DNA of 64,000 bases, from positions 58,702-122,701 of the forward strand of contig JAKAJO010000127.1 of NCBI GenBank assembly GCA_021813745.1, given 5' to 3'. The notes under the pieces are model-generated. The model was given only the letters and a program-made list of their open reading frames with translations. It searched no databases and was not told the DNA's origin. Shown one piece after another: positions 9,802 to 20,320 of the stretch; the first letter of the stretch is position 1; every line of letters begins with the position of its first letter. The position numbers and the translations under genes were made by a program. The DNA comes from Acidobacteriota bacterium. GTDB lineage: Bacteria; Acidobacteriota; Terriglobia; Terriglobales; Acidobacteriaceae.

Positions 9802-10209
9802 ATGAGCGAAGCCAAAGACAAGATCACGCGCACCGAGGCTGAGTGGCGCGCGCAACTCACACCGGAGCAGTACCACGTCCTCCGCGAAAAAGGCACTGAG
9901 CGCCCTTTCACCGGCCCGCTCACCCAGAATCACGAGACTGGGAACTACCACTGCGCGGGCTGCGGTGCGCTGCTCTTTCTCTCCGGCGCCAAATTCGACT
10001 CTCACTGCGGCTGGCCCAGCTTCATGCTGCCCGCGGACTCCACCTCAGTCGAAGAGCACGAAGACCTCACCTTCGGCATGCGCCGCATTGAGGTCACCTG
10101 CGCCCGCTGCGGTGGTCACCTCGGCCACGTTTTTCCGGACGGCCCACGCCCGACCGGCCTGCGCTACTGCATCAACTCGGCGTCGCTCACCTTCGAGCGC
10201 GCAAAATAA
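9802..10209 (+). CDS. msrB: Peptide-methionine (R)-S-oxide reductase
   Basis: This 135-residue cytosolic MsrB repairs oxidised methionine. Two CxxC pairs that bind structural zinc are visible ([10 protein letters not shown] and [17 protein letters not shown]), as are the substrate motif CGWPSF and the terminal [11 protein letters not shown], whose Cys is the catalytic residue. A good AGGAGG ribosome site precedes the ATG. It follows ridA closely and is ended by a hairpin shared with the convergent ndk gene. Confidence 0.95.
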   Translation: MSEAKDKITRTEAEWRAQLTPEQYHVLREKGTERPFTGPLTQNHETGNYHCAGCGALLFLSGAKFDSHCGWPSFMLPADSTSVEEHEDLTFGMRRIEVTCARCGGHLGHVFPDGPRPTGLRYCINSASLTFERAK

Positions 10210-10240
10210 AAGCGGCGGCGAGTGCAACCCGCCGCCGCTT
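10210..10240. terminator. Bidirectional hairpin between msrB and ndk
   Basis: An 11-bp perfect GC-rich inverted repeat (10210-10220 and 10230-10240, AAGCGGCGGCG and complement) with a 9-base loop lies between the convergent msrB and ndk stops. Confidence 0.7.
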
Positions 10241-10255
10241 CGCTTCCGGAATTCG

Positions 10256-10672
10256 CTAAATCAGTTCGCAGCCTGCAAACCAGTAGCCAATCTCGAACGC
10301 CGCCGTGTCTTCGCCATCCGATCCGTGAATCGCATTCTCCTGGATGGAGCCCGCGAACTTCTTGCGAATGGTGCCCTCTTCCGCGTTCGCCGGATTCGTC
10401 GCGCCCATCAGCTTGCGCAGGTCGGCAATCGCATTGTCCTTCTCCAGCACCATCAGGAACAGCGGTCCCGACGACATGAACGCGCACAGATCGTTGAAGA
10501 ACGGCCGTTCCTTGTGCACATAGTAGAAGCCCTTGGCCTGTTCCACTGAGATTGCGGCCTTTTTGATCGACACAATCTTGAAGCCTGCCTTCTCAATCTC
10601 GGCAAGAATCGCTCCGGTATGGCCCTTGCGGACCGCGTCCGGCTTGATGATGCTGAACGTGCGTTGCGCCAC
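10256..10672 (-). CDS. ndk: Nucleoside diphosphate kinase
   Basis: This 138-residue cytosolic enzyme moves the gamma phosphate between nucleoside triphosphates and diphosphates. It starts with the standard [14 protein letters not shown] block and has the catalytic histidine in NAIHGSD near residue 116, after the nucleotide-binding 'G..NP..A..GTIR' loop. Length matches the family. It is a single-gene unit, convergent with msrB and divergent from the M13 peptidase gene. Confidence 0.96.
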   Translation of the reverse strand: MAQRTFSIIKPDAVRKGHTGAILAEIEKAGFKIVSIKKAAISVEQAKGFYYVHKERPFFNDLCAFMSSGPLFLMVLEKDNAIADLRKLMGATNPANAEEGTIRKKFAGSIQENAIHGSDGEDTAAFEIGYWFAGCELI

Positions 10673-10769
10673 TGCTTGTCTGCTCCTTACAAAGAACTCG
10701 TTGTTCGTCTCATTGTAACGGCCCCACCTGCCACTGACCCATCGCTCCCGCCTCTGCTACAGTGACCGC

Positions 10770-12842
10770 ATGTGCCGCAACGCCGTCGCATCTGCTCTCT
10801 TTTCTGCCCTCGTCGTCGCTGTCCTGATGCAGCCCGCCTCCGCGCAACCATCCGCCTCGCCTGCACCCGCCCCGAAGCCTGAACTCAAGGTCTTTGATCC
10901 CTCGCTCATCGATACGACCGTGGACCCCTGCGAGAACTTCTACCGCTTCAGTTGCAACGGCTGGTTCAAGCGCAATCCGCTGCCGCCCGATCAGGTGGAA
11001 TACGGCCGCTTCACGGAGCTGTATGAGCTCAATCGCCTGCATCTGCGCCAGATTCTCGAACAAGCCGCCGTCCCATCGCCCATGCGCACGCCCAACGAGC
11101 AGAAGATCGGCGACGAATACGCCAGTTGCATGGACGCCCCCGCAATCGACAAGCAGGGACTCGCGCCCATCCAGCCCGAGCTCGACCGCATCGCCGCGCT
11201 GCAATCCATTGACCAGCTTCCCGCGCTCCTTGGCCATCTCCACACTCTCGGCGTCAATGCTTTCTTCGGCCTCGACGCGGAGCAGGACTTCGCCAACTCC
11301 AGCGCCATGATCTCCTTCTACAGCGCCGGTGGCCTCGGTCTGCCTGAGCGCGACTACTACACGCGCACCGACGCCAAATCCATCGAGCAGCGCCGCCAGT
11401 ACGTCGATCACGTCCACAATATCTTCGTCCTCGCCGGCGAGCCGGAGGCCCAGGCGCAGAAGGACGCCGCTACAGTGCTCGATATCGAAACCCGCCTCGC
11501 CAAGGCCTCGCTCACCGTCACCCAGTTGCGCGACCCCAAAAACATTGACCACCCGACCACTCTCGCCGCCTTCAGCAAGGACTTGACGCACTTCTCGCTT
11601 CCTGCCTACGTCGCTGCAGCGTACGCGCCCGCCAGCGGCAAGATGAATGAGACCGAACCAAAATTCTTTGCCGAGTTCAACACAATCCTCGCCGACACAC
11701 CCATCGACCAGATCCGTACCTACCTCCGCTGGCACCTGCTTCACGCCTACGCCAGCACCTCCATGCCGCAGAGCTTTGACCATGAGACGTGGCACTTCTA
11801 CGCGCATATCCTCAACGGCGCTGAGGTCCAGCAGGACCGCTGGAAGCGCTGCACCAGCCGCGTCGATCGCGAAATGGGCGAGGCCCTCGGCCAGGTTTAT
11901 GTCGCCAAATACTTCCCGCCCGCAGCAAAGAAGGAAGCGCTCGATATGACCCTCGCCATCGAGCAGGCCATGGAGAAGGACATCGACTCGCTCGACTGGA
12001 TGAGCCCCGCCACCAAGGTGGAGGCCAAGGCCAAGCTCCACGCCGTCATGAACAAGATTGGCTATCCCGACAAGTGGCGCGACTACTCCAAACTCGCCAT
12101 CGTCCGGGGTGACGCTCTCGGCAATCAGGAGCGCGCCCGCGCCTTTGAGTTCGCCCGCGATATGGCCAAGATCGGCAAGCCCGTCGACAAGAACGAGTGG
12201 CTCATGTCGCCACCCACCGTCAACGCCTACTACGATCTCCAGATGAACAACGTCAACTTCCCCGCGGGCTACTTCCAGCCGCCGTTCTTCAGCCCCAAAG
12301 AAGATGACGCCGCCAACTATGGCGACATGGGCTCCACCATCGGCCACGAGCTTACGCACGGCTTCGATGACGAAGGCCGCCAGTACGACAAGGACGGCAA
12401 CCTCAAAGACTGGTGGACCAAGGACGACGAGCAGAAGTTCAACCAGAAGGCCGAATGCGTCGTGAAGCAATATGACGCCATTGAGCCCGTGCCCGGAGTC
12501 CACCTCAACGGCAAGCTCACGCTGGGCGAAAATCTCGCCGATATCGGCGGTACCTGGCTTGCGTGGATGGCCTGGCAGGAGCAGGCCGCGATGCATCACG
12601 TGGACATGACGGCAAAGATGGACGGCTACACGCCCGACCAGCGCTTCTGGATCGCCTACGCGCAGCAGTGGTGTACCCAGACGCGGCCCGAGCAGTTGCG
12701 CACGCAGGCCCAGACTGACCCGCACGCGCCCGACGAAGACCGCACCAACTCCGTCCTCCAGGACCTGCCCGCCTTCGCCAAAAGCTTCAGCTGCAAAAAG
12801 ACGGACAAGATGGTCAGCGCCAACCCATGCCGTGTCTGGTAG
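10770..12842 (+). CDS. M13 family zinc metallopeptidase (neprilysin/PepO-like), exported
   Basis: This 690-residue protein has an N-terminal signal peptide (about 30 residues, ending around SAQP). The M13 N-domain begins with the typical 'D..VDPCENFYRFSCNGW' pattern. The zinc site is HELTH at about residues 526-530, in GSTIGHELTHGFDDEGRQYD, with the third ligand Glu in the GENLADIGG segment downstream. The C-terminus ends in NPCRVW, the CxxW ending typical of the family. These enzymes cut small peptides in the periplasm. It has its own unit, ended by a hairpin at 12861. Confidence 0.93.
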   Translation: MCRNAVASALFSALVVAVLMQPASAQPSASPAPAPKPELKVFDPSLIDTTVDPCENFYRFSCNGWFKRNPLPPDQVEYGRFTELYELNRLHLRQILEQAAVPSPMRTPNEQKIGDEYASCMDAPAIDKQGLAPIQPELDRIAALQSIDQLPALLGHLHTLGVNAFFGLDAEQDFANSSAMISFYSAGGLGLPERDYYTRTDAKSIEQRRQYVDHVHNIFVLAGEPEAQAQKDAATVLDIETRLAKASLTVTQLRDPKNIDHPTTLAAFSKDLTHFSLPAYVAAAYAPASGKMNETEPKFFAEFNTILADTPIDQIRTYLRWHLLHAYASTSMPQSFDHETWHFYAHILNGAEVQQDRWKRCTSRVDREMGEALGQVYVAKYFPPAAKKEALDMTLAIEQAMEKDIDSLDWMSPATKVEAKAKLHAVMNKIGYPDKWRDYSKLAIVRGDALGNQERARAFEFARDMAKIGKPVDKNEWLMSPPTVNAYYDLQMNNVNFPAGYFQPPFFSPKEDDAANYGDMGSTIGHELTHGFDDEGRQYDKDGNLKDWWTKDDEQKFNQKAECVVKQYDAIEPVPGVHLNGKLTLGENLADIGGTWLAWMAWQEQAAMHHVDMTAKMDGYTPDQRFWIAYAQQWCTQTRPEQLRTQAQTDPHAPDEDRTNSVLQDLPAFAKSFSCKKTDKMVSANPCRVW

Positions 12843-12860
12843 CCACCCCTCAGCATCCAA

Positions 12861-12898
12861 ATGAAAAGGCCCACCGCCATGGTGGGCCTTTCATTTGA
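12861..12898. terminator. Bidirectional hairpin between the M13 gene and sucD
   Basis: Arms 12861-12877 and 12883-12898 (AAATGAAA(A)GGCCCACC and complement, one bulged A) close a 5-base loop, with A/T runs at both ends. It lies between convergent stops. Confidence 0.8.
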
Positions 12899-12921
12899 GC
12901 CGGCAGCCAGAAGCTGGCGCG

Positions 12922-13794
12922 TTAGCGCCCCATCACCTTCGCCAGCGTCGCGCCGATCTCTGCAGGCGACACCACTACGTGTATCCCCGCCGCAGTCATC
13001 GCCTTCATTTTGTCGGCTGCCGTGCCCTGGCCGCCGCTGATGATGGCGCCCGCGTGGCCCATCCGGCGTCCCGGAGGCGCCGTCTGCCCGGCGATAAAGC
13101 CCACCACTGGCTTCTTCACATGCTGCTTCACAAACTCCGCCGCAGCTTCTTCCGCCGAGCCGCCAATCTCGCCAATCATGATGATGGCTTCGGTCTCGGG
13201 ATCGTCATTCAGCAGGCGCAGAGCATCAATGTGCGTCGTGCCGATGATCGGGTCGCCGCCGATGCCAATCGCCGTCGACTGCCCGATGCCGCGCTGCGTG
13301 AGCTGATGCACGGCCTCATACGTTAGCGTGCCCGAGCGCGACACGATTCCCACGTTCCCCTGCTTGTGAATGCGACCCGGCATGATGCCAATCTTCGCCA
13401 TACCCGGCGAAATCACGCCCGGGCAGTTCGGCCCGATCAGCCGCGACTTCGAAGTCTTCAGCTTCGCCCACACCTTCACCATGTCCAGCGTGGGAATGCC
13501 CTCGGTGATGCAGACGATCAGCGGAATCCCCGCGTCCTCGGCTTCCAGAATCGCATCAGCCGCAAACGGCGGCGGCACAAAGATCATCGTCGCGTTCGCG
13601 CCCGTCTTTGCCACTGCATCGGCCACGGTATTGAACACCGGCCAACCCTCATGCGTCGAGCCACCCTTGCCCGGCGTTACGCCGCCCACCACGTTCGTGC
13701 CATACTCCGCGCAGCCCTTCGCGTGAAAGGTGCCTTCCTTGCCGGTAATGCCCTGCACAATGAGCCGCGTGTTCTTATCAACTAAGACTGCCAT
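12922..13794 (-). CDS. sucD: Succinate-CoA ligase, alpha subunit
   Basis: The gene encodes a 290-residue alpha subunit of the TCA-cycle enzyme that makes ATP or GTP from succinyl-CoA. It has a CoA-binding Rossmann domain (residues 5-130, [20 protein letters not shown] and PP..A..AI.EA) and a ligase domain with IGPNCPG and the phosphohistidine segment [15 protein letters not shown]. The start codon overlaps the sucC stop as TAATG, so the subunits are translationally coupled and made in equal amount. Confidence 0.97.
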   Translation of the reverse strand: MAVLVDKNTRLIVQGITGKEGTFHAKGCAEYGTNVVGGVTPGKGGSTHEGWPVFNTVADAVAKTGANATMIFVPPPFAADAILEAEDAGIPLIVCITEGIPTLDMVKVWAKLKTSKSRLIGPNCPGVISPGMAKIGIMPGRIHKQGNVGIVSRSGTLTYEAVHQLTQRGIGQSTAIGIGGDPIIGTTHIDALRLLNDDPETEAIIMIGEIGGSAEEAAAEFVKQHVKKPVVGFIAGQTAPPGRRMGHAGAIISGGQGTAADKMKAMTAAGIHVVVSPAEIGATLAKVMGR

Positions 13795-14975
13795 TAGGCT
13801 GCCACTCCTTTCGCGGCTTTTACCACCAATTCCGCTGCTTCCTTCATTGTTGCGCCCACCTGGAAGTTCAATCCCGACTCGGCGAGAATCTTCCGGCCTT
13901 CCTCGACATTTGTGCCTTCCAGCCGCAGCACAATCGGCACTTTCACGTTCAGGTTCTTTGCCGCCGCCACCACGCCTGTCGCCAACCGGTCCACACGCAG
14001 AATGCCGCCAAAAATGTTGATGAAAATTGCCTTCACATTCTTGTCGCTCAGCAGAATCTCAAACGCATGTTCAATCTGCTCCTGCGTGGCACCGCCGCCC
14101 ACATCCAGAAAGTTCGCCGGGCTTCCGCCTGCATACTGGATGATGTCCATCGTCGCCATTGCGAGCCCCGCACCGTTCACCATGCAGGCAATCGTGCCGT
14201 CCAGTTTGATATAGTTCAGCGCGTACTTGCTTGCTTCCACCTCCAGCGGATCTTCCTCGTCCACATCGCGCAGCGCCTTGATGTCGGCATGGCGGAACAG
14301 CGCGTTGTCGTCGAAGTTGATCTTCGCGTCCAGCGCAAACAGCTTGTCGTCCTTGGTCGTGATGAAGGGATTGATCTCCAGCAGTGAGGCATCTGTTTCC
14401 ACAAACGCCTTGTAGAGGCTTTGGAAGAAGCCCACCGCCTGGTTAATCTGTGTCGCCTTCAGCCCCAGCGAAAAGGCCAGCTTGCGCGCCTGCCAAGCGC
14501 CAAAACCCACCGCCGGGTCAATCGTCTCTTTGTAGATGGCTTCCGGCGTCTTTGCGGCCACTTCTTCAATCTCCATGCCGCCGGCCTGCGACGCCATGAA
14601 CACCAGCTTGCCTGTCGCGCGGTCCAGCACGATGCCCAGGTAGAGCTCGCGGTCAATCGCCGCTGTCTCTTCCAGCAGCAGCCGCCGTACCTTCTGGCCT
14701 TGCGGCCCTGTCTGGTGCGTTACCAGCTGCATGCCCAGAATGTTCTTTACGTGCAGCTCGGCTTCATCCCGGCTGCGCGCCACCTTCACGCCGCCGCCCT
14801 TGCCGCGGCCACCTGCGTGAATCTGCGCCTTCACGACGACGCCCGAGGCGCCCTCGGCAAAAAGTTTGCGGGCCACTGCCGCCGCTTCTTCCGGCGTGTT
14901 GGCCACCTCGCCCCGGGGTACGGGCACGCCGTACTTCGCCAGGATTGCCTTTGCTTGGTACTCGTGGATTTTCAT
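13794..14975 (-). CDS. sucC: Succinate-CoA ligase, beta subunit
   Basis: This 393-residue beta subunit carries the ATP-grasp domain ([38 protein letters not shown]) and the CoA-ligase domain ([27 protein letters not shown]). It binds the nucleotide and receives the phosphate from the alpha-subunit histidine. It is the first gene of a two-gene operon with sucD and is divergent from trpD across a 194-base gap. Confidence 0.97.
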   Translation of the reverse strand: MKIHEYQAKAILAKYGVPVPRGEVANTPEEAAAVARKLFAEGASGVVVKAQIHAGGRGKGGGVKVARSRDEAELHVKNILGMQLVTHQTGPQGQKVRRLLLEETAAIDRELYLGIVLDRATGKLVFMASQAGGMEIEEVAAKTPEAIYKETIDPAVGFGAWQARKLAFSLGLKATQINQAVGFFQSLYKAFVETDASLLEINPFITTKDDKLFALDAKINFDDNALFRHADIKALRDVDEEDPLEVEASKYALNYIKLDGTIACMVNGAGLAMATMDIIQYAGGSPANFLDVGGGATQEQIEHAFEILLSDKNVKAIFINIFGGILRVDRLATGVVAAAKNLNVKVPIVLRLEGTNVEEGRKILAESGLNFQVGATMKEAAELVVKAAKGVAA

Positions 14976-15168
14976 GTTCGGATGGAACCACCGCGTGCGC
15001 TGTGGATTGGAGTCAATCAGACCGGAAAGATATTGCGAACCGGCACGTACGACCGGACCAGCGCTGCCCTCATACTATCTCGCGGTATCCGGGCCCCGCA
15101 AACCAGACACCCCCCGTCGTTGCTGGCACATACCGCATTCCGCACCGCGCCGTTACCATAGAAGTGAA

Positions 15169-16242
15169 ATGAGCCTCGTCAAAGACCTCCTCAAGCCGCT
15201 CGCGGAAGACGGCGCACAACTCACGCGCGAACAGGCCGCCGCCGTGCTCGAAGAAATCCTCTCCGACACCGTGCCAGAAGTCGAAACCGCAGCGCTCCTC
15301 GCCGTCCTCGCCACACGAGGCGAGCAGGCCCCCGAACTCGCCGGCTTTGTCGAGACCATGCGCGCTCACGTCACGCCCGTTCCGCTCACCGACGAAGAGC
15401 GCGGTCAGCTCGTCGATGTCGTCGGCACCGGCGGCGGAGGTCCGCTCACCTTCAACATTTCCTCCGGCGCCGCACTCGTCGCCGCCGCCGCCGGAGCCAA
15501 AGTCGCCAAGCACGGCAACCGCGCCGTCACTTCGCGCTGTGGCGCCGCAGACGTCCTCGAAGCCCTCGGCGTGCCCATCGACCTCGGCCCCGAGCTCGCC
15601 GTCGAGTGCCTCCGCGAGACCGGCTTCATGTTCCTCTTCGCGCCGCTCTATCACCCGGCCATGAAGGCCGTCGGCCCGCTGCGCAAAGCCCTCGGCTTCC
15701 GCACCATCTTCAACCTCTGCGGCCCGCTCACCAATCCCGCAGGCGCGCGCACGCAGGTCATCGGCGTCCTCGCGCCCAGCAAGGTCCTGCTCGTCGGCCG
15801 CACCCTCGCCGCACTCGGCGCCAAACGCGCCTTCGTCGTCCACGGTACCGACGGCATCGACGAGCTCACCACCACCGGCGAATCCGTCGTCGCCCGCATT
15901 GAGGAATCCCCCACCGGCGGCCCGCCCGAAATGAAAGCTGCCCGCGTCACGCCCGAGATGGCTGGCCTGCCGCGCACCACCCTCGACCAGTTCATCGGCG
16001 GCGACGTCGCCACCAATCGCGACTTGCTCTACGACGTCCTCACCGGCCTGCCTGGCGCCCGCCGCGACATCGTCCTGCTCAACGCCGCCGCCGCCCTCAT
16101 CGCCGCCGGCCTCGCCAGTGACCTCAAAGAAGGTGTCGCCCTCGGGGCTGAAGCCATCGACTCCGGCCAGGCCGCCGCCACCCTGGCCAAACTCCGCCAG
16201 TTCGGCAAGAAGGTTGCCGCCACGCAATTCGGGAAGGCTTAA
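15169..16242 (+). CDS. trpD: Anthranilate phosphoribosyltransferase
   Basis: The gene encodes 357 residues from the ATG at 15169; the frame is open further upstream, but family alignment starts at SLVKDLLKPL. TrpD joins anthranilate to PRPP in tryptophan synthesis in the cytosol. Visible motifs are the PRPP-binding VDVVGTGGGG (usually GTGGD, here the Asp is Gly), KHGNRAVTS, and the LCGPLTNPAGA loop. No other trp gene is nearby, so the pathway is dispersed in this genome. A SIMPL-domain gene follows by 92 bases on the same strand. Confidence 0.92.
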   Translation: MSLVKDLLKPLAEDGAQLTREQAAAVLEEILSDTVPEVETAALLAVLATRGEQAPELAGFVETMRAHVTPVPLTDEERGQLVDVVGTGGGGPLTFNISSGAALVAAAAGAKVAKHGNRAVTSRCGAADVLEALGVPIDLGPELAVECLRETGFMFLFAPLYHPAMKAVGPLRKALGFRTIFNLCGPLTNPAGARTQVIGVLAPSKVLLVGRTLAALGAKRAFVVHGTDGIDELTTTGESVVARIEESPTGGPPEMKAARVTPEMAGLPRTTLDQFIGGDVATNRDLLYDVLTGLPGARRDIVLLNAAAALIAAGLASDLKEGVALGAEAIDSGQAAATLAKLRQFGKKVAATQFGKA

Positions 16243-16334
16243 AATCCATCCCCTCGCGGCCGCTTGAATGTCCTACCATGGCCTCGCGTCTATCTCGTAC
16301 GCAGGCGGCGCACGCCGCCACAGGAGATCGCACC

Positions 16335-17048
16335 ATGACTCACCGCGCTTTCGCTATCTCATGGCTCATCGCCGCCGCCTTGCCCGCCTTCGCGCAGCAG
16401 GCAGCCCAGCCCCAGTTCACCATCAGTTCCGCCAATCGCACCCTCTCCGTCACCGCCACTGGCTCCGTCTCCGTCGAGCCCGACCTCGCCATCCTTCACG
16501 TCGGCTTTGAGACCCAGCCCACGGACGCCAAAACCGCCTATGCCGAGGGCGCGCAGACTTCCAACGCCATTATCGCCGCCGTCCGTCAGGCCGGCGTCAC
16601 CGACTCCGACATCCGCAGCGAGTCGCAGTACCTTCAGCGCGACTACACCATCCCGAAGTCCCACAAGTTCAAGCTCACCCAGCAGTGGACCGTGAAAACT
16701 ACCCCCGCCCGCGCCGCTGAAGTCCTCGACGCCGCCATCACTGCCGGCGCCAACTCCAGCGGGGCCATCGACTGGACCGTCCGCGACGAAGCAGCCCTCA
16801 GCACGCAGGCCCTGGACCAGGCCACCGCCCGCGCCCGCGAAAACGCCACCACCCTCGCCAAAGGGATGGGCGTCCACCTCGGCCCTCTGCTCTTCACCAG
16901 CAACCAGCTCAGCACTCCGAATTTCCCGCGCCCCATGATGCGTGCGCTCGCCATGGCTGGCGCCCCCGAGGCTGCTCCGCCCCTTGCCATCGAGCCGCAG
17001 AAGGTCAGCCGAGAAGCCAGCGTCTACGCCATCTATGCAATTGAGTGA
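16335..17048 (+). CDS. SIMPL domain (DUF541) exported protein
   Basis: I placed the start at 16335 because AGGAG lies 8 bases upstream and gives a clean signal peptide (MTHRAFAIS...AFAQ). The mature protein (about 215 residues) has the SIMPL pattern: 'R.LSVTATGSVSVEPDLAILHVGFE' at the N-terminus, a central SESQYLQRDY segment, and a C-terminal helix-strand region rich in AR.NA..LA. Family members are periplasmic or outer-membrane associated (for example YggE, reported in oxidative stress). It may be cotranscribed with trpD, though a functional link is not evident. Confidence 0.85.
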   Translation: MTHRAFAISWLIAAALPAFAQQAAQPQFTISSANRTLSVTATGSVSVEPDLAILHVGFETQPTDAKTAYAEGAQTSNAIIAAVRQAGVTDSDIRSESQYLQRDYTIPKSHKFKLTQQWTVKTTPARAAEVLDAAITAGANSSGAIDWTVRDEAALSTQALDQATARARENATTLAKGMGVHLGPLLFTSNQLSTPNFPRPMMRALAMAGAPEAAPPLAIEPQKVSREASVYAIYAIE

Positions 17049-17058
17049 GTGAAGGGCG

Positions 17059-17481
17059 TCACCCCAGGAGCTCTTCCGTCAGCGGATCCGCTTTGCCGCC
17101 GAAGTATTTCTTCAGCGCTGCGCAAAACACCGTGTCATCCTCCGCCGCGCGCGCAAAGAGTGTCATCGACGAGCGGAACTTCATATCATCGGGACTGCCA
17201 AAGATCTCACGCGCCGTCCGCCCCTCAATGCGATTCACCAGCTCCACGCACTCCTTCAGTCGCGTGCCCAGCACCGGGTGCCGCACATACGCCGTCGCCT
17301 CTTCCAGCGAGCCAATCCCGTAGTGCAGTGCCATCGCGCTGCGCCCCAGCCCCTTCATTTGGGGAAAGATGAACCACATCCAGTGGCTCCGCTTCTGTCC
17401 CCCGCGCAGCTCGTTCACCACGTCCGCATAGACATCGGCCTGCGCCTCAACAAACCGCTCCAGTTGGAAGCCGTTGCGCAT
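17059..17481 (-). CDS. DUF1810 family protein
   Basis: The protein has 140 residues when started at the ATG at 17481, chosen because AGGAG stands 4 bases upstream. It matches DUF1810 along its length: F.L.RFVEAQ, the hallmark KRSHWMWFIFPQMKGLGRS, LHYGIGSLEEA..Y..HPVLG.RL, and a C-terminal FGSPDDMKFRSSMTLFA block. The function of this cytosolic family is unknown. It converges with the SIMPL gene with only 10 bases between stops. Confidence 0.9.
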   Translation of the reverse strand: MRNGFQLERFVEAQADVYADVVNELRGGQKRSHWMWFIFPQMKGLGRSAMALHYGIGSLEEATAYVRHPVLGTRLKECVELVNRIEGRTAREIFGSPDDMKFRSSMTLFARAAEDDTVFCAALKKYFGGKADPLTEELLG

Positions 17482-17612
17482 CCTTCTCCTCGTTTCCAGG
17501 GAAGCCCGCACTCTTGGATGGTCTCTTTGCCGGAATGGTAAGCCGCCGCGCCGCGTTCAAAATCACACCGCGCACATGCACGCATTTCCAACCAGATTTA
17601 CCATATCAGTGT

Positions 17613-17831
17613 ATGCCGTTCCCGATTTGCGTCTGTGTCGTCTGCCACGAGGAGTTTGAGCTCCGCCCCGATAAGCCCGGCTTCGCCAACCGCTGCCCCG
17701 CCTGCAGTGAGCCGGAAGAGAAGGACGCCTCCGCGCAGGATGCCGCAACCGTCGATCCCCGCTCCGCCAAGGAAATCAACGCCGCCCGCCGCGCCGCCAT
17801 GCGTAACCTGCTCTACCGCAAAGACAGCTAG
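17613..17831 (+). CDS. Small CxxC zinc-ribbon-like protein, unknown
   Basis: This 72-residue ORF has two cysteine pairs spaced like a zinc ribbon (CVVCHEEFELR ... NRCPACSEP), then an acidic linker and a basic helix (AKEINAARRAAMRNLLYRKD). Start is the ATG at 17613; no strong ribosome site is visible. Codon use fits the genome. The paired CxxC spacing and the coherent C-terminal helix support a real gene. It could bind nucleic acid or protein; no function is assigned. Confidence 0.55.
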   Translation: MPFPICVCVVCHEEFELRPDKPGFANRCPACSEPEEKDASAQDAATVDPRSAKEINAARRAAMRNLLYRKDS

Positions 17832-17897
17832 GCCAAAGCGCCCACCCCGCCACCTTCCGCACCCCTGCATCCTTCCACAGGGCTCATGCATCTGTTA

Positions 17898-17919
17898 GAT
17901 AGTTGTTCAAACGACTATC
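17898..17919. promoter_or_regulatory. Palindromic operator candidate upstream of the DODA dioxygenase gene
   Basis: A 22-bp imperfect palindrome has 11-base half-sites (GATAGTTGTTC / GATAGTCGTTT read inward) that match at 9 of 11 positions. It lies about 60 bases upstream of the dioxygenase ATG. Its shape suits a dimeric MarR/TetR/HxlR-type repressor, none of which is encoded nearby. Confidence 0.4.
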
Positions 17920-17976
17920 GGCTCCGCGGACTTCCCAACCCGCGCCAGCCCAGCCCATCGGAGAGAGGAGCCACCC

Positions 17977-18786
<810 letters not shown>

Positions 18787-18843
18787 GTAGGGAAGTCCTC
18801 GCGCGGACAACTCCAGTTGGCCGCGCGATCCTCAGCGAGCCAA

Positions 18844-19275
18844 TCACCTGATCTTCTTGCCCAGCTTTAGTCCGCGGTCCAGCATCACTGCGATTGTCCC
18901 CAGCAGCATGCATAGGTCTGTCCGCGCCTCATGCAGAAAACTCAGAACCCCGTAGTGCGCCAGGTGCGGCGGTGCAAACCGGCCCAGCGGATGACCCAGA
19001 AGAATCGGTATCTTCGTCGTCACAATCGCCGTGGCAATCACCACGAACAGCGCCAGCGCACCCTCACTGGCAAACAACCCCAGGAGCACCGCACCACCGC
19101 CCAGTACCTCCACGCCTCCCACCAGCGGCGCCAACAGATGCGGCAGCGGAAAGCCCAGATGCGCAAATCGACCGGAGCCCAGCTCGCCCGGCCGCAGAAA
19201 CTTCAGAATCCCCTCGGTCAGAAACACCACGCCCACCATCACGCGGACCAGCAACATGGGAAGACCTCGGCGCAT
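18844..19275 (-). CDS. DoxX family membrane protein
   Basis: The protein has 143 residues when started at the ATG at 19275, chosen for AAGGAG just upstream. It has four hydrophobic segments with DoxX features: RVMVGVVFLTEGILKFLRPG at the N-terminus, a GGVEVLGGGAVLLGL helix, an FVVIATAIVTTKIPILLG helix, and a terminal membrane helix. DoxX proteins are inner-membrane proteins linked to quinone/thiol redox or respiration. It is convergent with the dioxygenase gene and divergent in direction from bamA. Confidence 0.85.
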   Translation of the reverse strand: MRRGLPMLLVRVMVGVVFLTEGILKFLRPGELGSGRFAHLGFPLPHLLAPLVGGVEVLGGGAVLLGLFASEGALALFVVIATAIVTTKIPILLGHPLGRFAPPHLAHYGVLSFLHEARTDLCMLLGTIAVMLDRGLKLGKKIR

Positions 19276-19405
19276 CCTTCTCCTTCGTGCGCATCGGCCG
19301 CCTTGCCCGCGCGCCACACGCGCCGTCTCTCCACAGCGCGTTCAAGTCACGAAAAGAATACCGCAGGCCTGGTGCACAAACGGAACCGACGCCGGCGATT
19401 CCGGT

Positions 19406-19909
19406 TCAGGCAGTTTCGCTTAACAATCGCTCAATCTCCGGAGCAATCGCTTCCGGCTTTGCTGAGGAGCCGTACCGTCGCACCACACGGCCTTTCCGGT
19501 CCACCAGAAACTTCGTGAAATTCCATTTGATGCGCTCCGTGCCCAGCAGACCTCGCCGCTGCTTCTTCAGGAACTGATACAGCGGATGCGCCTCCGGTCC
19601 ATTCACCTCAATCTTGGCGAACATCGGAAAGCTCACTCCATAATTCTTCTTGCAGAAGGTTTCGATCTCGCTCTCTGTTCCCGGTTCCTGCCTGCCAAAC
19701 TGATTGCACGGAAACCCCAGCACCTCAAACCCCCGATCCCGGTAGCGCTGGTACAGTGCCTCCAGACCCGCGTACTGCGGCGTAAAGCCGCACTGGCTGG
19801 CTGTATTCACAATCAGCAGAACCTGCCCTTTCAGCGTATCCAGTTCCACCACGCGTCCATCTAGCAGCGGCGCAGAGAATTTGTACACGCTCCCGCTTTC
19901 TGCACTCAT
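19406..19909 (-). CDS. Glutathione peroxidase family thiol peroxidase
   Basis: The protein has 167 residues from the ATG at 19909 (preceded by AGGGAG). It has the family signatures: YKFSAPLLDGRVVELDTLKG, the active site NTASQCGFTPQY with a peroxidatic Cys rather than selenocysteine, LGFPCNQFGRQEPGTE with the second Cys and Gln, and WNFTKFLVDRKG containing the catalytic Trp. Cys versions generally use thioredoxin rather than glutathione. No signal peptide is seen, so it is probably cytosolic. It removes lipid and organic peroxides. Confidence 0.92.
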   Translation of the reverse strand: MSAESGSVYKFSAPLLDGRVVELDTLKGQVLLIVNTASQCGFTPQYAGLEALYQRYRDRGFEVLGFPCNQFGRQEPGTESEIETFCKKNYGVSFPMFAKIEVNGPEAHPLYQFLKKQRRGLLGTERIKWNFTKFLVDRKGRVVRRYGSSAKPEAIAPEIERLLSETA

Positions 19910-20175
19910 TTTGTCCAATCTCCCTCGTAGCGGTTGCCCTGCCGGTCCCACTTGCGTCTAATCACCAATGCTCGTTTTCAGTTTCGTCCTTCAGCACACC
20001 GCTGGCCCAGTTCCTTCCGGTAGACTGGTAAAGGCTCCCGAAGTCATGGGTTCCTGGCGGCAAATCCTTCCCGCGCAGGCCCCTGTGTCCACGGGCTGCC
20101 TTCCCCGCCGGCAGTTGGGGCGGCTGGGCAGGCAGGAAGAGCGAAAGTTGCAGAGCCAGCGCACCGTCCGCGCGT

Positions 20176-20205
20176 TTGGGCAGGGTGGCCGCGGTCCAAT
20201 ATAAT
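20176..20205 (+). promoter_or_regulatory. Sigma-70-type promoter candidate for bamA
   Basis: A perfect TATAAT (20200-20205) has an 18-base spacer from TTGGGC (20176-20181). It lies about 115 bases before the favoured GTG start of bamA, in an otherwise gene-free stretch of about 410 bases (19910-20320). Confidence 0.5.
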
Positions 20206-20320
20206 CAATCTTTCCGCCAAGCAGTACCAGATTTTTAGCAATGAGGGTGTGCATATTCTTCCCGTGAAGCTTAACTATGGACCGCACCAGCTCTTGTGCT
20301 CGCCGCAGGGTGACAGCCCG

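Noticed and set aside
10710..12860. Very long open frame antisense to the M13 peptidase gene
   Set aside because: It mirrors the real gene's GC-rich third positions, has Val/Gly/Glu-biased composition with no family resemblance and no ribosome site. The same reasoning removes long antisense frames over trpD, GH31, bamA, mltD and the adenosine deaminase.
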